From positions 248,001 to 312,000 of the forward strand of contig NZ_QXNY01000001.1 of assembly GCF_003572205.1 (NCBI RefSeq): a stretch of 64,000 bases of DNA, given 5' to 3'. Origin of the DNA: Algihabitans albus. GTDB taxonomy: Bacteria; Pseudomonadota; Alphaproteobacteria; Kiloniellales; DSM-21159. Under the pieces are notes generated by a model, which saw only the letters and a list, made by a program, of their open reading frames with translations, did no database searches and was not told the DNA's origin. This document shows positions 53,876-62,235 of this stretch, piece after piece; the stretch's first letter is position 1; each line of letters opens with the position of its first letter. The translations under genes and the position numbers were made by a program.

Positions 53876-54523
53876 ATGCAATCAATGGAAAAGCCGCAGC
53901 CCGAACGCACAAGCCGCCTGCGGCCCGAGAAACGCCGCGCGATTCTGGACGGTGCGGCCCATGTGTTCATGCGCGACGGTTTCGGCCTGGCCGGTATCGA
54001 CGATATCGTCGCGGAGGCAGGTGTCTCCAAACGGACGCTCTACGCCCATTTCCCAAGCAAGGAGGCGCTGTTCGGCGCGATTGTCGAGGAATGGTGCGCG
54101 TCCCTGCTGACGCCCTTGCGGGAGGCGGGCATCCGCCACCGCGACACGCGCGAGACCCTGGTCGACCTGGGCCGCATGTTCCTGGACGTCATTCTCTCGC
54201 CGGAGGGTGTCCAGCTCTACCGGGTCGTGATCGCGGAGGCGCCGCGCTTTCCCGATCTCGGCCGCGTCTTCTACGAGTCGGGGCACCAGCCAGCGGCGCA
54301 ACTGCTCTCCAGCTATCTTCGCACGCGGATCGAAGCGGGGGAGTTCCGTGAGTTCGACTGCCGCCGGGCGGCCGAGGGGTTCTTCCAGCTCATCGCCGGC
54401 TATTCCCACGAACGGATGCTGCTGAATATCGACACGCAGATCGACCCCGAAGACATCGAGACCTACCTGTCCGTCGCTGCCGAGATCTTCCTGCGCGGCA
54501 TCGCAAGACCCGACACTGTCTGA
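53876..54523 (+). CDS. TetR/AcrR-family transcriptional regulator
   Basis: A 215-residue repressor. The N-terminal helix-turn-helix runs from RRAILDGAAHVFMRDGFGLA to GVSKRTLYAHFPSKEALFGA (about 20-68); the C-terminal AcrR-like ligand domain contains VVIAEAPRFPDLGRVFYESG. The start at 53876 is chosen; ATG at 53885 is possible. It is divergent from the RND operon and very likely represses it through the palindrome at 53820-53842. Confidence 0.93.
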   Translation: MQSMEKPQPERTSRLRPEKRRAILDGAAHVFMRDGFGLAGIDDIVAEAGVSKRTLYAHFPSKEALFGAIVEEWCASLLTPLREAGIRHRDTRETLVDLGRMFLDVILSPEGVQLYRVVIAEAPRFPDLGRVFYESGHQPAAQLLSSYLRTRIEAGEFREFDCRRAAEGFFQLIAGYSHERMLLNIDTQIDPEDIETYLSVAAEIFLRGIARPDTV

Positions 54524-54574
54524 AACGGGCCTCCGCGCGGCACGTTTCACGAGACTTGCAGGAAGCGCTGCCGG

Positions 54575-56467
54575 TCAGGGCGCGGGGCGCGAGGGCTTTC
54601 GTTTGCCGCGATTCACCCGCATGACCGCGACACCGACGGCGGCGGCGAGCAGCACAAGCGCCGCCAGGCTCGACATCCAGTCGTGTACCAGGGAAAGGAC
54701 GGCGGCGGCCGCCAGCAGTCCCCGGTCGATCCAGGGAACTCCGCTGACGACCTGACCGCCGAACAGCAGGGCGGCACTGACCACGAACACACCGCCGGTC
54801 AAGAGGGCATGCAGAATGGCCGTGGCACCGCCATCGCCGAGGACGCCGGGATAGACGATGAAAAGAAAGGGGATCACGTAGGCCACGCTGGCGAGTCGCA
54901 GGGCTTCGCGCGCGACCCTGGTCCAGCTCGTCTGGGCGATGCCGGCCGCCACGAAAACGCCGACGCAGACCGGCGGCGTGATCACCGACAGGGTCGCGTA
55001 GTAGAAGACGAACATATGGCTCGTCAGTTCCGGGACGCCCGTCGCGATCAGCGCCGGCGCCATCACGGCAGCGACCAGCACGTAAGCCGCCGTCGTCGGA
55101 ATGCCCATGCCCATCACCAGGCACACGCCGGCCACGATCACCGCGAGGATCAGAACATGGCCGTCGGCCACGGCGGCGACCGCACTGGAGATCGCCACCC
55201 CCACGCCCGTCAGGTTGATCATGGAGACGAGGATCTGCGCGCCGGCGAGCAGAACACCGATGATGACCAGTCCGCGCCCGCCATCGACCAGACCGCGCAT
55301 CAACTGTCCGGCGACCTCACGCGCCGGCCGCCGTTCCAGCAAGGCGAAGGCGAGGAAGGCCGCCGTCAGACCGACGATCCCGTAGAAAGCCGCCGTCTGG
55401 ATCGAATGGCCCGTCAAGATACCGCCGGCCAGCCCGCCGAGCGCCGCCACCAGCGGCAGGATCCGCGGCAGGCGCACAATCTCACGCCAGGGCAGCATCT
55501 CGCTTTCGGGAACGAGCCCGAGACCCTGGCGGACCGCGGCCACGTGAATGGTGAGGAACATGCCGGCGAAGAACAGAATGGCCGGGATCAGCGCAGCCAA
55601 CAGAATGACCGTGTAGCCGACGCCCAGTATCTCCGCCATGACGAAGGCGGCGGCGCCCAGCACCGGCGGCGTGATCTGACCACCGGTCGAGGCGACCGCC
55701 TCCACGGCGCCGGAAAAGGGAGCCGGGTAGCGGAGCCGCTTCATGAGCGGGATGGTGAAGTTGCCGGTGGTAGCGACGTTCGCCACGGCGCTGCCGCTCA
55801 TCATGCCGAACAGGGCCGAGGCGATGGCCGCGATCTTGGCCGCCCCTCCGGGGCTCCGGCCACCGAGCCGCATGGCGAGATCGATGAAGGTTTGCCCGCC
55901 GCCGGTGTTGAGGATCAGTGCGCCGAACACGACGAAAGCGGCGATCGTGGTTGCGGCCACCCCGACCAGCAGACCCCAGATCCCGAGATCGCCGAGAAAC
56001 AGGGTTTCCGTGACGAACTCGGGACCGAAGCCGCGATGAGACAGCGCGCCCGGCAGATACTGCCCCAGTAGCGCATAGGCGAGTCCGGCGAACACGAGCA
56101 GCGGGAATACCAGTCCGATGGCCCGCCGCGAGATCTCCAGAACGACCAGGACGAGAATCGCCGTCATGGCCAGGTCGTGCGGCTGCGCCCAGGGCAGATC
56201 CTCCATGATCCGCTGATAGTTGACCGCGACGTAGGCACAGGCCGCGACGGTCGCCAAGGCGGCCGCGATATCCAGGACGAGACCCAGAGGCCGCAGGCGC
56301 GACTGCGGCCAGAGTGGATAGAGGGTCAGGCCAAGACAGACCGTGAGGGCGAGAAACACCGGCCGCTGCACCAGGCTCTCGAAGGATCCGGCCGCCGAGG
56401 TATAGAGGACGAACGCTCCGAGAAGCCCGGCCAGCCCGACGGCTCCCTTGGCTCTGAACCCTTCCAT
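54575..56467 (-). CDS. TRAP transporter fused permease (TAXI type)
   Basis: A 630-residue fused 4TM/12TM TRAP permease (about 17 helices). Characteristic DctM segments include GVAATTIAAFVVFGALIL, GGGQTFIDLAMRLGGR, SGSAVANVATTGNFTIPLM and GMGIPTTAAYVLVAAV. Fused permeases are usual with TAXI binding proteins, and one is encoded 24 bases upstream. It uses ion gradients to import an organic acid. Confidence 0.95.
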   Translation of the reverse strand: MEGFRAKGAVGLAGLLGAFVLYTSAAGSFESLVQRPVFLALTVCLGLTLYPLWPQSRLRPLGLVLDIAAALATVAACAYVAVNYQRIMEDLPWAQPHDLAMTAILVLVVLEISRRAIGLVFPLLVFAGLAYALLGQYLPGALSHRGFGPEFVTETLFLGDLGIWGLLVGVAATTIAAFVVFGALILNTGGGQTFIDLAMRLGGRSPGGAAKIAAIASALFGMMSGSAVANVATTGNFTIPLMKRLRYPAPFSGAVEAVASTGGQITPPVLGAAAFVMAEILGVGYTVILLAALIPAILFFAGMFLTIHVAAVRQGLGLVPESEMLPWREIVRLPRILPLVAALGGLAGGILTGHSIQTAAFYGIVGLTAAFLAFALLERRPAREVAGQLMRGLVDGGRGLVIIGVLLAGAQILVSMINLTGVGVAISSAVAAVADGHVLILAVIVAGVCLVMGMGIPTTAAYVLVAAVMAPALIATGVPELTSHMFVFYYATLSVITPPVCVGVFVAAGIAQTSWTRVAREALRLASVAYVIPFLFIVYPGVLGDGGATAILHALLTGGVFVVSAALLFGGQVVSGVPWIDRGLLAAAAVLSLVHDWMSSLAALVLLAAAVGVAVMRVNRGKRKPSRPAP

Positions 56468-56491
56468 GTCGCGCGAGGTCCGCTACACGGC

Positions 56492-57460
56492 CTATTGCGC
56501 GACCAACCCGCCGGGCACATCGTAGCCGGCCTCGCGGTAGTAGCGCAGAGCACCGGGGTGCAACGGAACGGTCGCCAGGCTCATCGTCATCTCGCCGATG
56601 TCCTGGCCCTTCAGCGAGCCGAAAGCACTGGCTTGCGGACCTACGTTTTCATTGATCGCCTTGGTGATCTCGTAGGCCGCCTCTTCGCTCAAATCCGGGT
56701 CGGCCACCACGCCGACGCCGAAGGCCCAGGTATCGTAGGCCGCGATTCCGGGCCCGGCCCCCTCGGGTACGCCGATCACGGAGATGTCCGGCATCGCCTC
56801 CTGCAGCTTACCTTTCTGCGCCTCGGTCAAACCGATCACCTGGATGTCCGTGAAGGTCGCGATATCGAGCGAGGACCCATCGAGCTTATTACCGACGCCC
56901 GACTTGACGTAACCGGCGACCCGGTCGTCCTTGACGGCCGCGACGATGTCGGAGGTCGAGCCGCGCACGTAATCCAGCTCGATACCCAGGGTGCGGAACA
57001 CGGCCTCGGTCGTGGCCTCCGTCGCCGATCCGCGAATGCCCGGATTCAAGCGAATCCCTTCCAGGGCAGCCAGCTCAGACACGCCGGCATCGCTGCGCAC
57101 CACCACGTTCTGAGGAGCGACCGTGTAGACCCAGAGGAAACGGGTGTCGACCGGCTGCCCCTCGAACTCGTTCGTTCCGGCATAGGCATGATAGCCGATG
57201 TTGGTCGTCACCAGCCCCAGGTCGATCTGGCCGCGCGACAGGCGGCGCAGGTTGTCGACCGTCGCTCCCGTTTCCACGACGGAGGCCGAAACGCCCGGCG
57301 CATGCTCGTTGATCACCTGAGTGACCGCGACGAAGTAGCCGTAGTGGCTGGACGAAGACGAGGTCGAGCCGATCAGCAGTTCCCGGTCTTGCGCCGCGAC
57401 GCCGCCGGCCAGGATCATCAGACTGCAGGCCGCGGCCGCGGCCGTTGAAAAACGCTTCAT
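56492..57460 (-). CDS. TAXI-family TRAP solute-binding protein
   Basis: A 322-residue periplasmic protein with a signal peptide ending GGVAAQDRE. The TAXI N-terminal pattern is present: LLIGSTSSSSSHYGYFVAVT and a lobe with SVVETGATVDNLRRLSRGQI. The ATG overlaps the preceding small gene by four bases, and its ribosome site (GGGAGGA) is encoded inside that gene. Ligand not identifiable; carboxylates are typical. Confidence 0.93.
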   Translation of the reverse strand: MKRFSTAAAAACSLMILAGGVAAQDRELLIGSTSSSSSHYGYFVAVTQVINEHAPGVSASVVETGATVDNLRRLSRGQIDLGLVTTNIGYHAYAGTNEFEGQPVDTRFLWVYTVAPQNVVVRSDAGVSELAALEGIRLNPGIRGSATEATTEAVFRTLGIELDYVRGSTSDIVAAVKDDRVAGYVKSGVGNKLDGSSLDIATFTDIQVIGLTEAQKGKLQEAMPDISVIGVPEGAGPGIAAYDTWAFGVGVVADPDLSEEAAYEITKAINENVGPQASAFGSLKGQDIGEMTMSLATVPLHPGALRYYREAGYDVPGGLVAQ

Positions 57461-57864
57461 CTCTTTCCTCCCATTTCTTTTTTTGCTGCGGGATGATCCC
57501 GCGGTATCTCGATCGGCATGGCCAGGATGCGAAACGACAGGGTCTTGCCATGGCTGTCGAGATTGAGACTTCGGTTGACGCCCCCCTCCAGCACGTCGTC
57601 CAGGACGAAGTTCAACGCGCCGATCAGGGGCAATTCGTAGCGCGCGATCGGGCCCGGCCGGCGTCCCGCGAAGAGCGCGCGCACCCGCTCGCTCGTCACC
57701 TGCGCGCGCAGCAGATCGTAGTGGTCTGGATGGTAGGCGATGACGCTGACGCTCAGTCGGTTGCCTTTGTCGCCGGCGCGGGCGTGGGCGAGCCGGTGAA
57801 GCGGAACCGCCAGCCCGGGCTCCAGTGCGGCCCCAGTCTTGGTTACGGTCTTGGCTTCAGTCAC
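57457..57864 (-). CDS. AtuA-associated small C-terminal domain protein
   Basis: A 135-residue protein matching the C-terminal domain often fused to or encoded beside AtuA-type (DUF1446) proteins; HARAGDKGNRLSVSVIAYHP is the hallmark. It is a separate gene here, overlapping the AtuA gene stop by eight bases and the TAXI gene start by four. Function is unknown; it probably acts as a partner of the larger protein. A plain Lys-rich tail ends it. Confidence 0.82.
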   Translation of the reverse strand: MTEAKTVTKTGAALEPGLAVPLHRLAHARAGDKGNRLSVSVIAYHPDHYDLLRAQVTSERVRALFAGRRPGPIARYELPLIGALNFVLDDVLEGGVNRSLNLDSHGKTLSFRILAMPIEIPRDHPAAKKEMGGKR

Positions 57865-59248
57865 GGGCAGAATCCTGCCATCTCCGGGCCGGCAGGAGGG
57901 TCACGCGGACTCCGCGCTCGACCGCCGCGCGCGCCGCGGTCGCGGACCAGGTATTGATACGCCTGCGCACGCTGGTGCGCACGCCGCCGCCGCCGGCCGG
58001 GCCGCAGCACAGCAGGGCCGTGACTTCGCGCGTCGCCGCCTCCGCCTCCGCCCAGGTATTGGCCTCGACCGCAATCCTGGCCCGTACGTCGCGCTCCTCG
58101 AACAGCCGTCCGTCCAGCGCTCCATCCTGCGGCCCCTCCTCGTCACCGAGAACGCTGGTCACGCCGATCAGGTCGCGGCGCAGGCGCAGATGCGGCGGCA
58201 GACGCTTTGCCAGAATGTCGAGAGCCAGCCGCGCGCGGGCAAGAGCGTTGGGGCCGGCGTAGGAAATCTCGCCTTCGCCGAGCCAGCCTCCCTCCACGCT
58301 GACCGTGACCTTGAGCCGCTCGGGTCGCGTCCGCCCCCGGGCGCCGAGCACCTCAACCCGGTCCTCCGCTCTCTGCCAAACCTCGACAGCGGTGATATCC
58401 AGCACGACATCGGGCGTCAGGTAGGCATCAGGCTCGTGAATCTCATAAAGCAGCTGCTCCTTGACGTTCGCCTCGCAGATCAGCCCCCCGGTATCGCCCG
58501 GCTTGGTGATCGTGACGCTCCGGTCTCGGGTCAACTCGGCAATCGGGTAGCCGACCCGGTCCAGGTCCGGGACGTCCTTGAAGCCGGGATCGCAGTAGTA
58601 TCCTCCGGTGACTTGCGAGCCGCACTCCAGCAGATGACCGGCAAGCGTCGCGGTCGCGATGCGGTCCGCGTCCAGGGCGTCCCAGCCGAAGGCATGCATT
58701 GCAGGCGCCACCGCCATCGAGGGATCGGCAACGCGCCCGGTGACAACGATCTCCGCGCCCTGTCCAAGAGCCTCCGCGATCGGTTCGGCACCCAGATAGG
58801 CGTTCGCGCAGATCAGCGGGCGGTCGTGCAGCCCCTGGTCGAGACCGAGCGGAGTCAGATCGCCACTCTCGACCAGATGCGTGACCTCGTCGCCCTCGAC
58901 AACGGCTATGGCGGCATCGCCGTGACCGGCAGCGACCGCCAGACGGGCTATGCGGCGCGCAGCCTCGCGGGGGTTGGCCGCACCGAAGTTTCCGATCACC
59001 GGAATTCCCGCCTTCAGGCAGTCGCCCAAAACCGGTTCGAGCATCTCTTCCAGCAACGGCTCGTGACCCTGGTGCGGATCGTCCTGGCGGCGCAGTTGAG
59101 CCAAGGCCAGCGTTCGCTCGCCAAGGGTCTCGAAGAAGAGGTAGGCAGGCTCCTCACGGCGGCGCAGTTCGCGCACGACGGGAATCGCGGCATCCGTCCG
59201 ATCACCGGAAAACCCCGCCCCGCATCCGATCAGCACGCGCTGCGCCAT
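57857..59248 (-). CDS. AtuA-like DUF1446 family protein
   Basis: A 463-residue protein of the acyclic terpene utilisation (AtuA/DUF1446) family. VLIGCGAGFSGDRTDAAIPV opens the protein, and VTGRVADPSMAVAPAMHAFG, GGYYCDPGFKDVPDLDRVGY and GLICEANVKEQLLYEIHEPD are strong family blocks. The family's reaction is not established; in Pseudomonas it belongs to citronellol/geraniol breakdown, but many homologues occur with TRAP or CoA genes and serve other acids. It is first in an operon divergent from a LysR gene. Confidence 0.88.
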   Translation of the reverse strand: MAQRVLIGCGAGFSGDRTDAAIPVVRELRRREEPAYLFFETLGERTLALAQLRRQDDPHQGHEPLLEEMLEPVLGDCLKAGIPVIGNFGAANPREAARRIARLAVAAGHGDAAIAVVEGDEVTHLVESGDLTPLGLDQGLHDRPLICANAYLGAEPIAEALGQGAEIVVTGRVADPSMAVAPAMHAFGWDALDADRIATATLAGHLLECGSQVTGGYYCDPGFKDVPDLDRVGYPIAELTRDRSVTITKPGDTGGLICEANVKEQLLYEIHEPDAYLTPDVVLDITAVEVWQRAEDRVEVLGARGRTRPERLKVTVSVEGGWLGEGEISYAGPNALARARLALDILAKRLPPHLRLRRDLIGVTSVLGDEEGPQDGALDGRLFEERDVRARIAVEANTWAEAEAATREVTALLCCGPAGGGGVRTSVRRRINTWSATAARAAVERGVRVTLLPARRWQDSARD

Positions 59249-59357
59249 CGTTCCCTCTTGGCCCCTGCATCTCTTGACCCTTGCATCGGTACCAATCTCG
59301 ACGCAGGCTGACCGATAAGTAAAATTTGAATTTCGGAATAGATAATTTGAAAAACAA

Positions 59358-60254
59358 ATGACAATCAGTTATCGACAGCTTCAGGCCTTCGTTGCCGTCG
59401 CCGACCTGCGGTCTTTCCGTGCGGCAGGAGACCGGATCGGCCTGTCGCAGCCGGCCCTGAGCCTGGCGATCAAATCCCTGGAGCAGCAGCTCGGCGGCCC
59501 CTTGATCGATCGCAGAGCCCGTTCCTGCGAACTGACGCGGGAGGGCGCCACCTTCTATCCGGCGGCCGCGCGGCTGCTGTCCGACTGGGATGCGGCCGTG
59601 GAGGATGCGCGCAGCCTTTTCGCAATGGAGCGCGGGCGCGTGTCGGCAGCCGCCTTGCCCAGCATCGCAGCCGGCTACCTGCCGGCGGTCCTCAGCGACT
59701 ATCTCGAGCGTCATCCGCGGATCGACGTGGAGATCTTCGACGTCATCGCGGGACGCGTCCTGCAACTGGTTCGCGATGGACGGGCGGATTTCGGACTGTC
59801 GGTCCGTCCGCCGCAAGGCAGCGGCGTCACCTTCGAACTGCTGCTGCGCGAACGCTTCGTCGTGGTGCATCCGCCGGGGCATCCGATCGGATGCGGCGGT
59901 CGCACCTCCTCCGCGGAGTTGCAGGACTATCCCTTCATCGCCCTGAGCCGCTCCTCGAGTGTCCGCAAGGCGCTCGACGACACACTCGGGGAGCGTCTCT
60001 TGAAGCTTCGACCGGTGATCGAGGTGGAACAGCTCTCGACCGCTGCCACCCTCGTCGTGCAGGGGCGCGGACTCACGGCGGTTCCGGAGGCCTGCCTGCC
60101 CTTGATGCGGGTTTACGGCCTATCGGCCGTACCACTCGAACAACCGGAAATCGGCCGGGAGATCGGCGTGCTGACGCGGACCGAGGGGTCGCTCTCGGTC
60201 GCCGCTCAGGCCCTGCTCGCCGCCGCCCGCGACGCCATCGGCGGCACGTCTTGA
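59358..60254 (+). CDS. LysR-family transcriptional regulator
   Basis: A 298-residue LysR regulator with the winged helix TISYRQLQAFVAVADLRSFR and GLSQPALSLAIKSLEQQLGG, and an effector domain. It is divergent from the AtuA/TAXI operon across 109 AT-rich bases (59249-59357). Control of uptake and catabolism of the same acid is likely. The effector cannot be read from sequence. Confidence 0.93.
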   Translation: MTISYRQLQAFVAVADLRSFRAAGDRIGLSQPALSLAIKSLEQQLGGPLIDRRARSCELTREGATFYPAAARLLSDWDAAVEDARSLFAMERGRVSAAALPSIAAGYLPAVLSDYLERHPRIDVEIFDVIAGRVLQLVRDGRADFGLSVRPPQGSGVTFELLLRERFVVVHPPGHPIGCGGRTSSAELQDYPFIALSRSSSVRKALDDTLGERLLKLRPVIEVEQLSTAATLVVQGRGLTAVPEACLPLMRVYGLSAVPLEQPEIGREIGVLTRTEGSLSVAAQALLAAARDAIGGTS

Positions 60255-60302
60255 CGAGAGCCGGAACGCCGGCGGGGACCGTCCGGGGCTTCCACGGAAA
60301 CA

Positions 60303-60518
60303 TCATGGGCGGCAATCAGTCCCCCGAACCCGTTCGCCCGTCCAAACGTTCCATGAACTTCCGCAGGTGAGCGGCGCGAACTCCAGGAGAAGGGCAAAGG
60401 CTGGCAAGAGGTTCAGCGTGCCGGAGGCATAGAGCGGACCCGGCGACAGCGCCAGTGCAATCGCCGCCATCGCACAAAAGACGGAGAGCGACGTGAGACC
60501 CAACGGAACTTTCGACAT
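60303..60518 (-). CDS. Possible small two-helix membrane protein
   Basis: A 71-residue frame with two hydrophobic segments (SLSVFCAMAAIALALS and LNLLPAFALLLEFAP). The ATG has GGGAGG about 14 bases upstream. The end looks unnatural (CGSSWNVWTGERVRG); a neighbouring frame over the same bases gives HLRKFMERLDGRTGSGD, a more protein-like ending, so a frameshift late in the gene is possible. No family recognised. Confidence 0.35.
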   Translation of the reverse strand: MSKVPLGLTSLSVFCAMAAIALALSPGPLYASGTLNLLPAFALLLEFAPLTCGSSWNVWTGERVRGTDCRP

Positions 60519-60679
60519 AGCGTGCTTCGCGAGCCTCCCGACATTCCGGATCTTGAGACCGCCATGTCGCTCTTGAAAGGTGGGTTGGGAATTCTAAAGA
60601 CTCGACAGGATGTGTATCCGAAACGCCCTCTCACGATTCTTGAGCGATAGGCGTAACGTCCCAAGCAGTCTTCGACGAG

Positions 60680-60811
60680 CTAGAGAAGCGTCATGCGCAG
60701 CATCCCGCCATCCACCGGAATCTGCGTTCCGGTGATGTCGCGCGCGGGCTCCGACGCCAGGAATGCCACCAGCGCCGCCAGTCCTTCCAACTGCCGGGCC
60801 CCCAAGACAAA
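60680..60811 (-). pseudogene. 3' fragment of a short-chain dehydrogenase gene
   Basis: The last ~35 codons before the TAG at 60680 read LAALVAFLASEPARDITGTQ then IPVDGGML, the near-universal C-terminal end of classical SDRs. No Rossmann motif or YxxxK precedes it in any frame; upstream on this strand lies the small peptide gene in the opposite direction. It is a relic left by a deletion or rearrangement, and marks a junction. Confidence 0.7.
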
Positions 60812-60883
60812 CCGGCCGCGGAACCAAAGATGCGGTTTCGCGTTATCACGTACAATCGGCACTTCAATCCCGAGGGGAAGAAC

Positions 60884-60958
60884 ATGAACAGCATTATTTA
60901 CCTCGTCGGCCTGATCGTCGTGGTCTTGTTTATCTTGTCCGTTCTCGGTTTGCGATGA
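60884..60958 (+). CDS. 24-residue single-helix membrane peptide
   Basis: MNSIIYLVGLIVVVLFILSV then LGLR: a 24-residue peptide that is almost entirely one hydrophobic helix with a basic end. GAGGGGAAG precedes the ATG by three bases, an excellent ribosome site. The next gene begins 9 bases after its stop, so the two are probably co-translated. Short peptides of this type are easily missed by gene callers. Function unknown; it could be a partner of the downstream membrane protein. Confidence 0.65.
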   Translation: MNSIIYLVGLIVVVLFILSVLGLR

Positions 60959-60967
60959 GCCGCAGCC

Positions 60968-61591
60968 ATGACAGATGCAAGACTGGAGACACCAGTATTC
61001 GCGGAGTCGGCACAGATGACAGGTAAGTCCTATCTTTCGTGGGGCGCCGTGCTTGGCGGCTCGGTTGTCGCTCTCGCCATTTCCGCATTTCTCATTCAAT
61101 TCGGAACCACGGCCGGTCTTTCGGTCGGCGATCCTGTCCTCAGTGACGGCTCTCCATCCTGGAACGTGGTGATCGCCGGCTTGTGGATCCTGCTGGTGGC
61201 GCTCGCGAGTTCGGCGGCCGGGGGGTACTTGGCTGGACGCATGAGACGGGGCTGGGGCGACGCCACCGCTCACGAGGTGGAGTTTCGCGATGGCGCCCAC
61301 GGGTTGGTGGTTTGGGCCGTGGCCAGCATTGCCATCGGCAGCTCCGCCTTTCTCTTCACCGCTGTCTCGAGCCTGGCCACGACCGCCGCTCCCGCAGGCG
61401 CCGCGATCGAAGTCTCCGAGGCGGTGCAGGATCTTACGGCGAATATCTCCGTGATCCTCGCCTTCAGCAGCGCTGCCGCTGCCGCGCTGGGCGCCGGTGC
61501 CGCCTGGTCCGCGGCGAAACTGGGTGGCGAACACCGCGACAAGGGTGTCGACGTGAATACCCTGGTCCCGATCTTCGGCAAGCGCAGGTAA
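60968..61591 (+). CDS. Four-helix membrane protein of unknown function
   Basis: A 207-residue inner-membrane protein with about four hydrophobic helices: LSWGAVLGGSVVALAISAFL, VVIAGLWILLVALASSAAGG, LVVWAVASIAIGSSAFLFTA and VILAFSSAAAAALGAGAAWS. Gly/Ala-rich packing motifs are notable. The loop GYLAGRMRRGWGDATAHEVE is basic and cytoplasmic by the positive-inside rule. It resembles uncharacterised alphaproteobacterial membrane proteins; no function assigned. It lies immediately behind the 24-residue peptide gene. Confidence 0.75.
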   Translation: MTDARLETPVFAESAQMTGKSYLSWGAVLGGSVVALAISAFLIQFGTTAGLSVGDPVLSDGSPSWNVVIAGLWILLVALASSAAGGYLAGRMRRGWGDATAHEVEFRDGAHGLVVWAVASIAIGSSAFLFTAVSSLATTAAPAGAAIEVSEAVQDLTANISVILAFSSAAAAALGAGAAWSAAKLGGEHRDKGVDVNTLVPIFGKRR

Positions 61592-61616
61592 CCTGCAAGC
61601 TGCGGGCGGCGCGGTC

Positions 61617-61985
61617 ATGATGATGGTGACGCAGAGCGGACCGGGCACGGTCTTCACCCTGGTCAGCCTGATCTCGGCCGGACTGATCACCGTGAAAGCG
61701 GCGCTGCCGGTGATCATCGGCCTGAACCTGGATGCATCGGCCCTGATCTTCGTGGCGACGATCGAGGTCAAGGCTCTGGTCCTGCTGCTGCTCGGCATCG
61801 TCCTCATCGAGGAAGGAGCGGAACCTCTCGCGGCCAGAGACATGACCCGGCAGGCGCCCGCCGCAACCGGAGGTTCGCTGCTGCTCGGCCTTCTCGCAGC
61901 ACGAGACAAACGGGACCCTGGGTTCGCGCAGCGCAGCTCAAATAGAGAACTTCATGTCCGAGCCTGCCGCCACCAAACCAACTGA
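61617..61985 (+). CDS. Hypothetical membrane protein, doubtful
   Basis: A 122-residue frame with two hydrophobic segments (VFTLVSLISAGLITVKAALP and ALVLLLLGIVLIEEG) and a polar tail. No recognised family, and no strong ribosome site before the ATG at 61617. The C-terminal 40 residues look non-natural (FAQRSSNRELHVRACRHQTN), so the gene may be truncated or spurious. The 250 bases after it (to 62235) hold no recognised gene. Confidence 0.3.
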   Translation: MMMVTQSGPGTVFTLVSLISAGLITVKAALPVIIGLNLDASALIFVATIEVKALVLLLLGIVLIEEGAEPLAARDMTRQAPAATGGSLLLGLLAARDKRDPGFAQRSSNRELHVRACRHQTN

Positions 61986-62235
61986 TCGCCACAATCGGGG
62001 GCGCCTGGGCGTGCAGTTCACCAACTGTGCCAAGTGGGCAGGGTTACCGCGCATCATCATGAAGCAAGGCCATGGATGTCCGGAGTGGTGACGCCGTAGG
62101 GAAAAAACGCATACTCTGTATTCGATCCCTGTCCTGGGAAGCGCCATCCGGCAGCTGCAATCGCCGACAGGTGAGCATGTCTTCATTGCGCCATTTTGGC
62201 GGATGAAGATTCCATCCCTAAAGGGAGCTTCCCGC

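Noticed and set aside
57480-57520. GCGGGAT/ATCCCGC hairpin near a run of T as terminator
   Set aside because: On the coding (minus) strand the hairpin is followed by A residues and lies inside a gene with an overlapping downstream gene.
60680-61909. 409-codon minus-strand frame opposite the membrane protein genes
   Set aside because: Only its last ~40 codons resemble a protein (SDR tail); the rest is antisense to genes with ribosome sites and membrane helices.
62120-62145. TTCGATCCCTG resembling a tRNA T-arm
   Set aside because: No acceptor stem, anticodon arm or D-arm could be folded around it on either strand.
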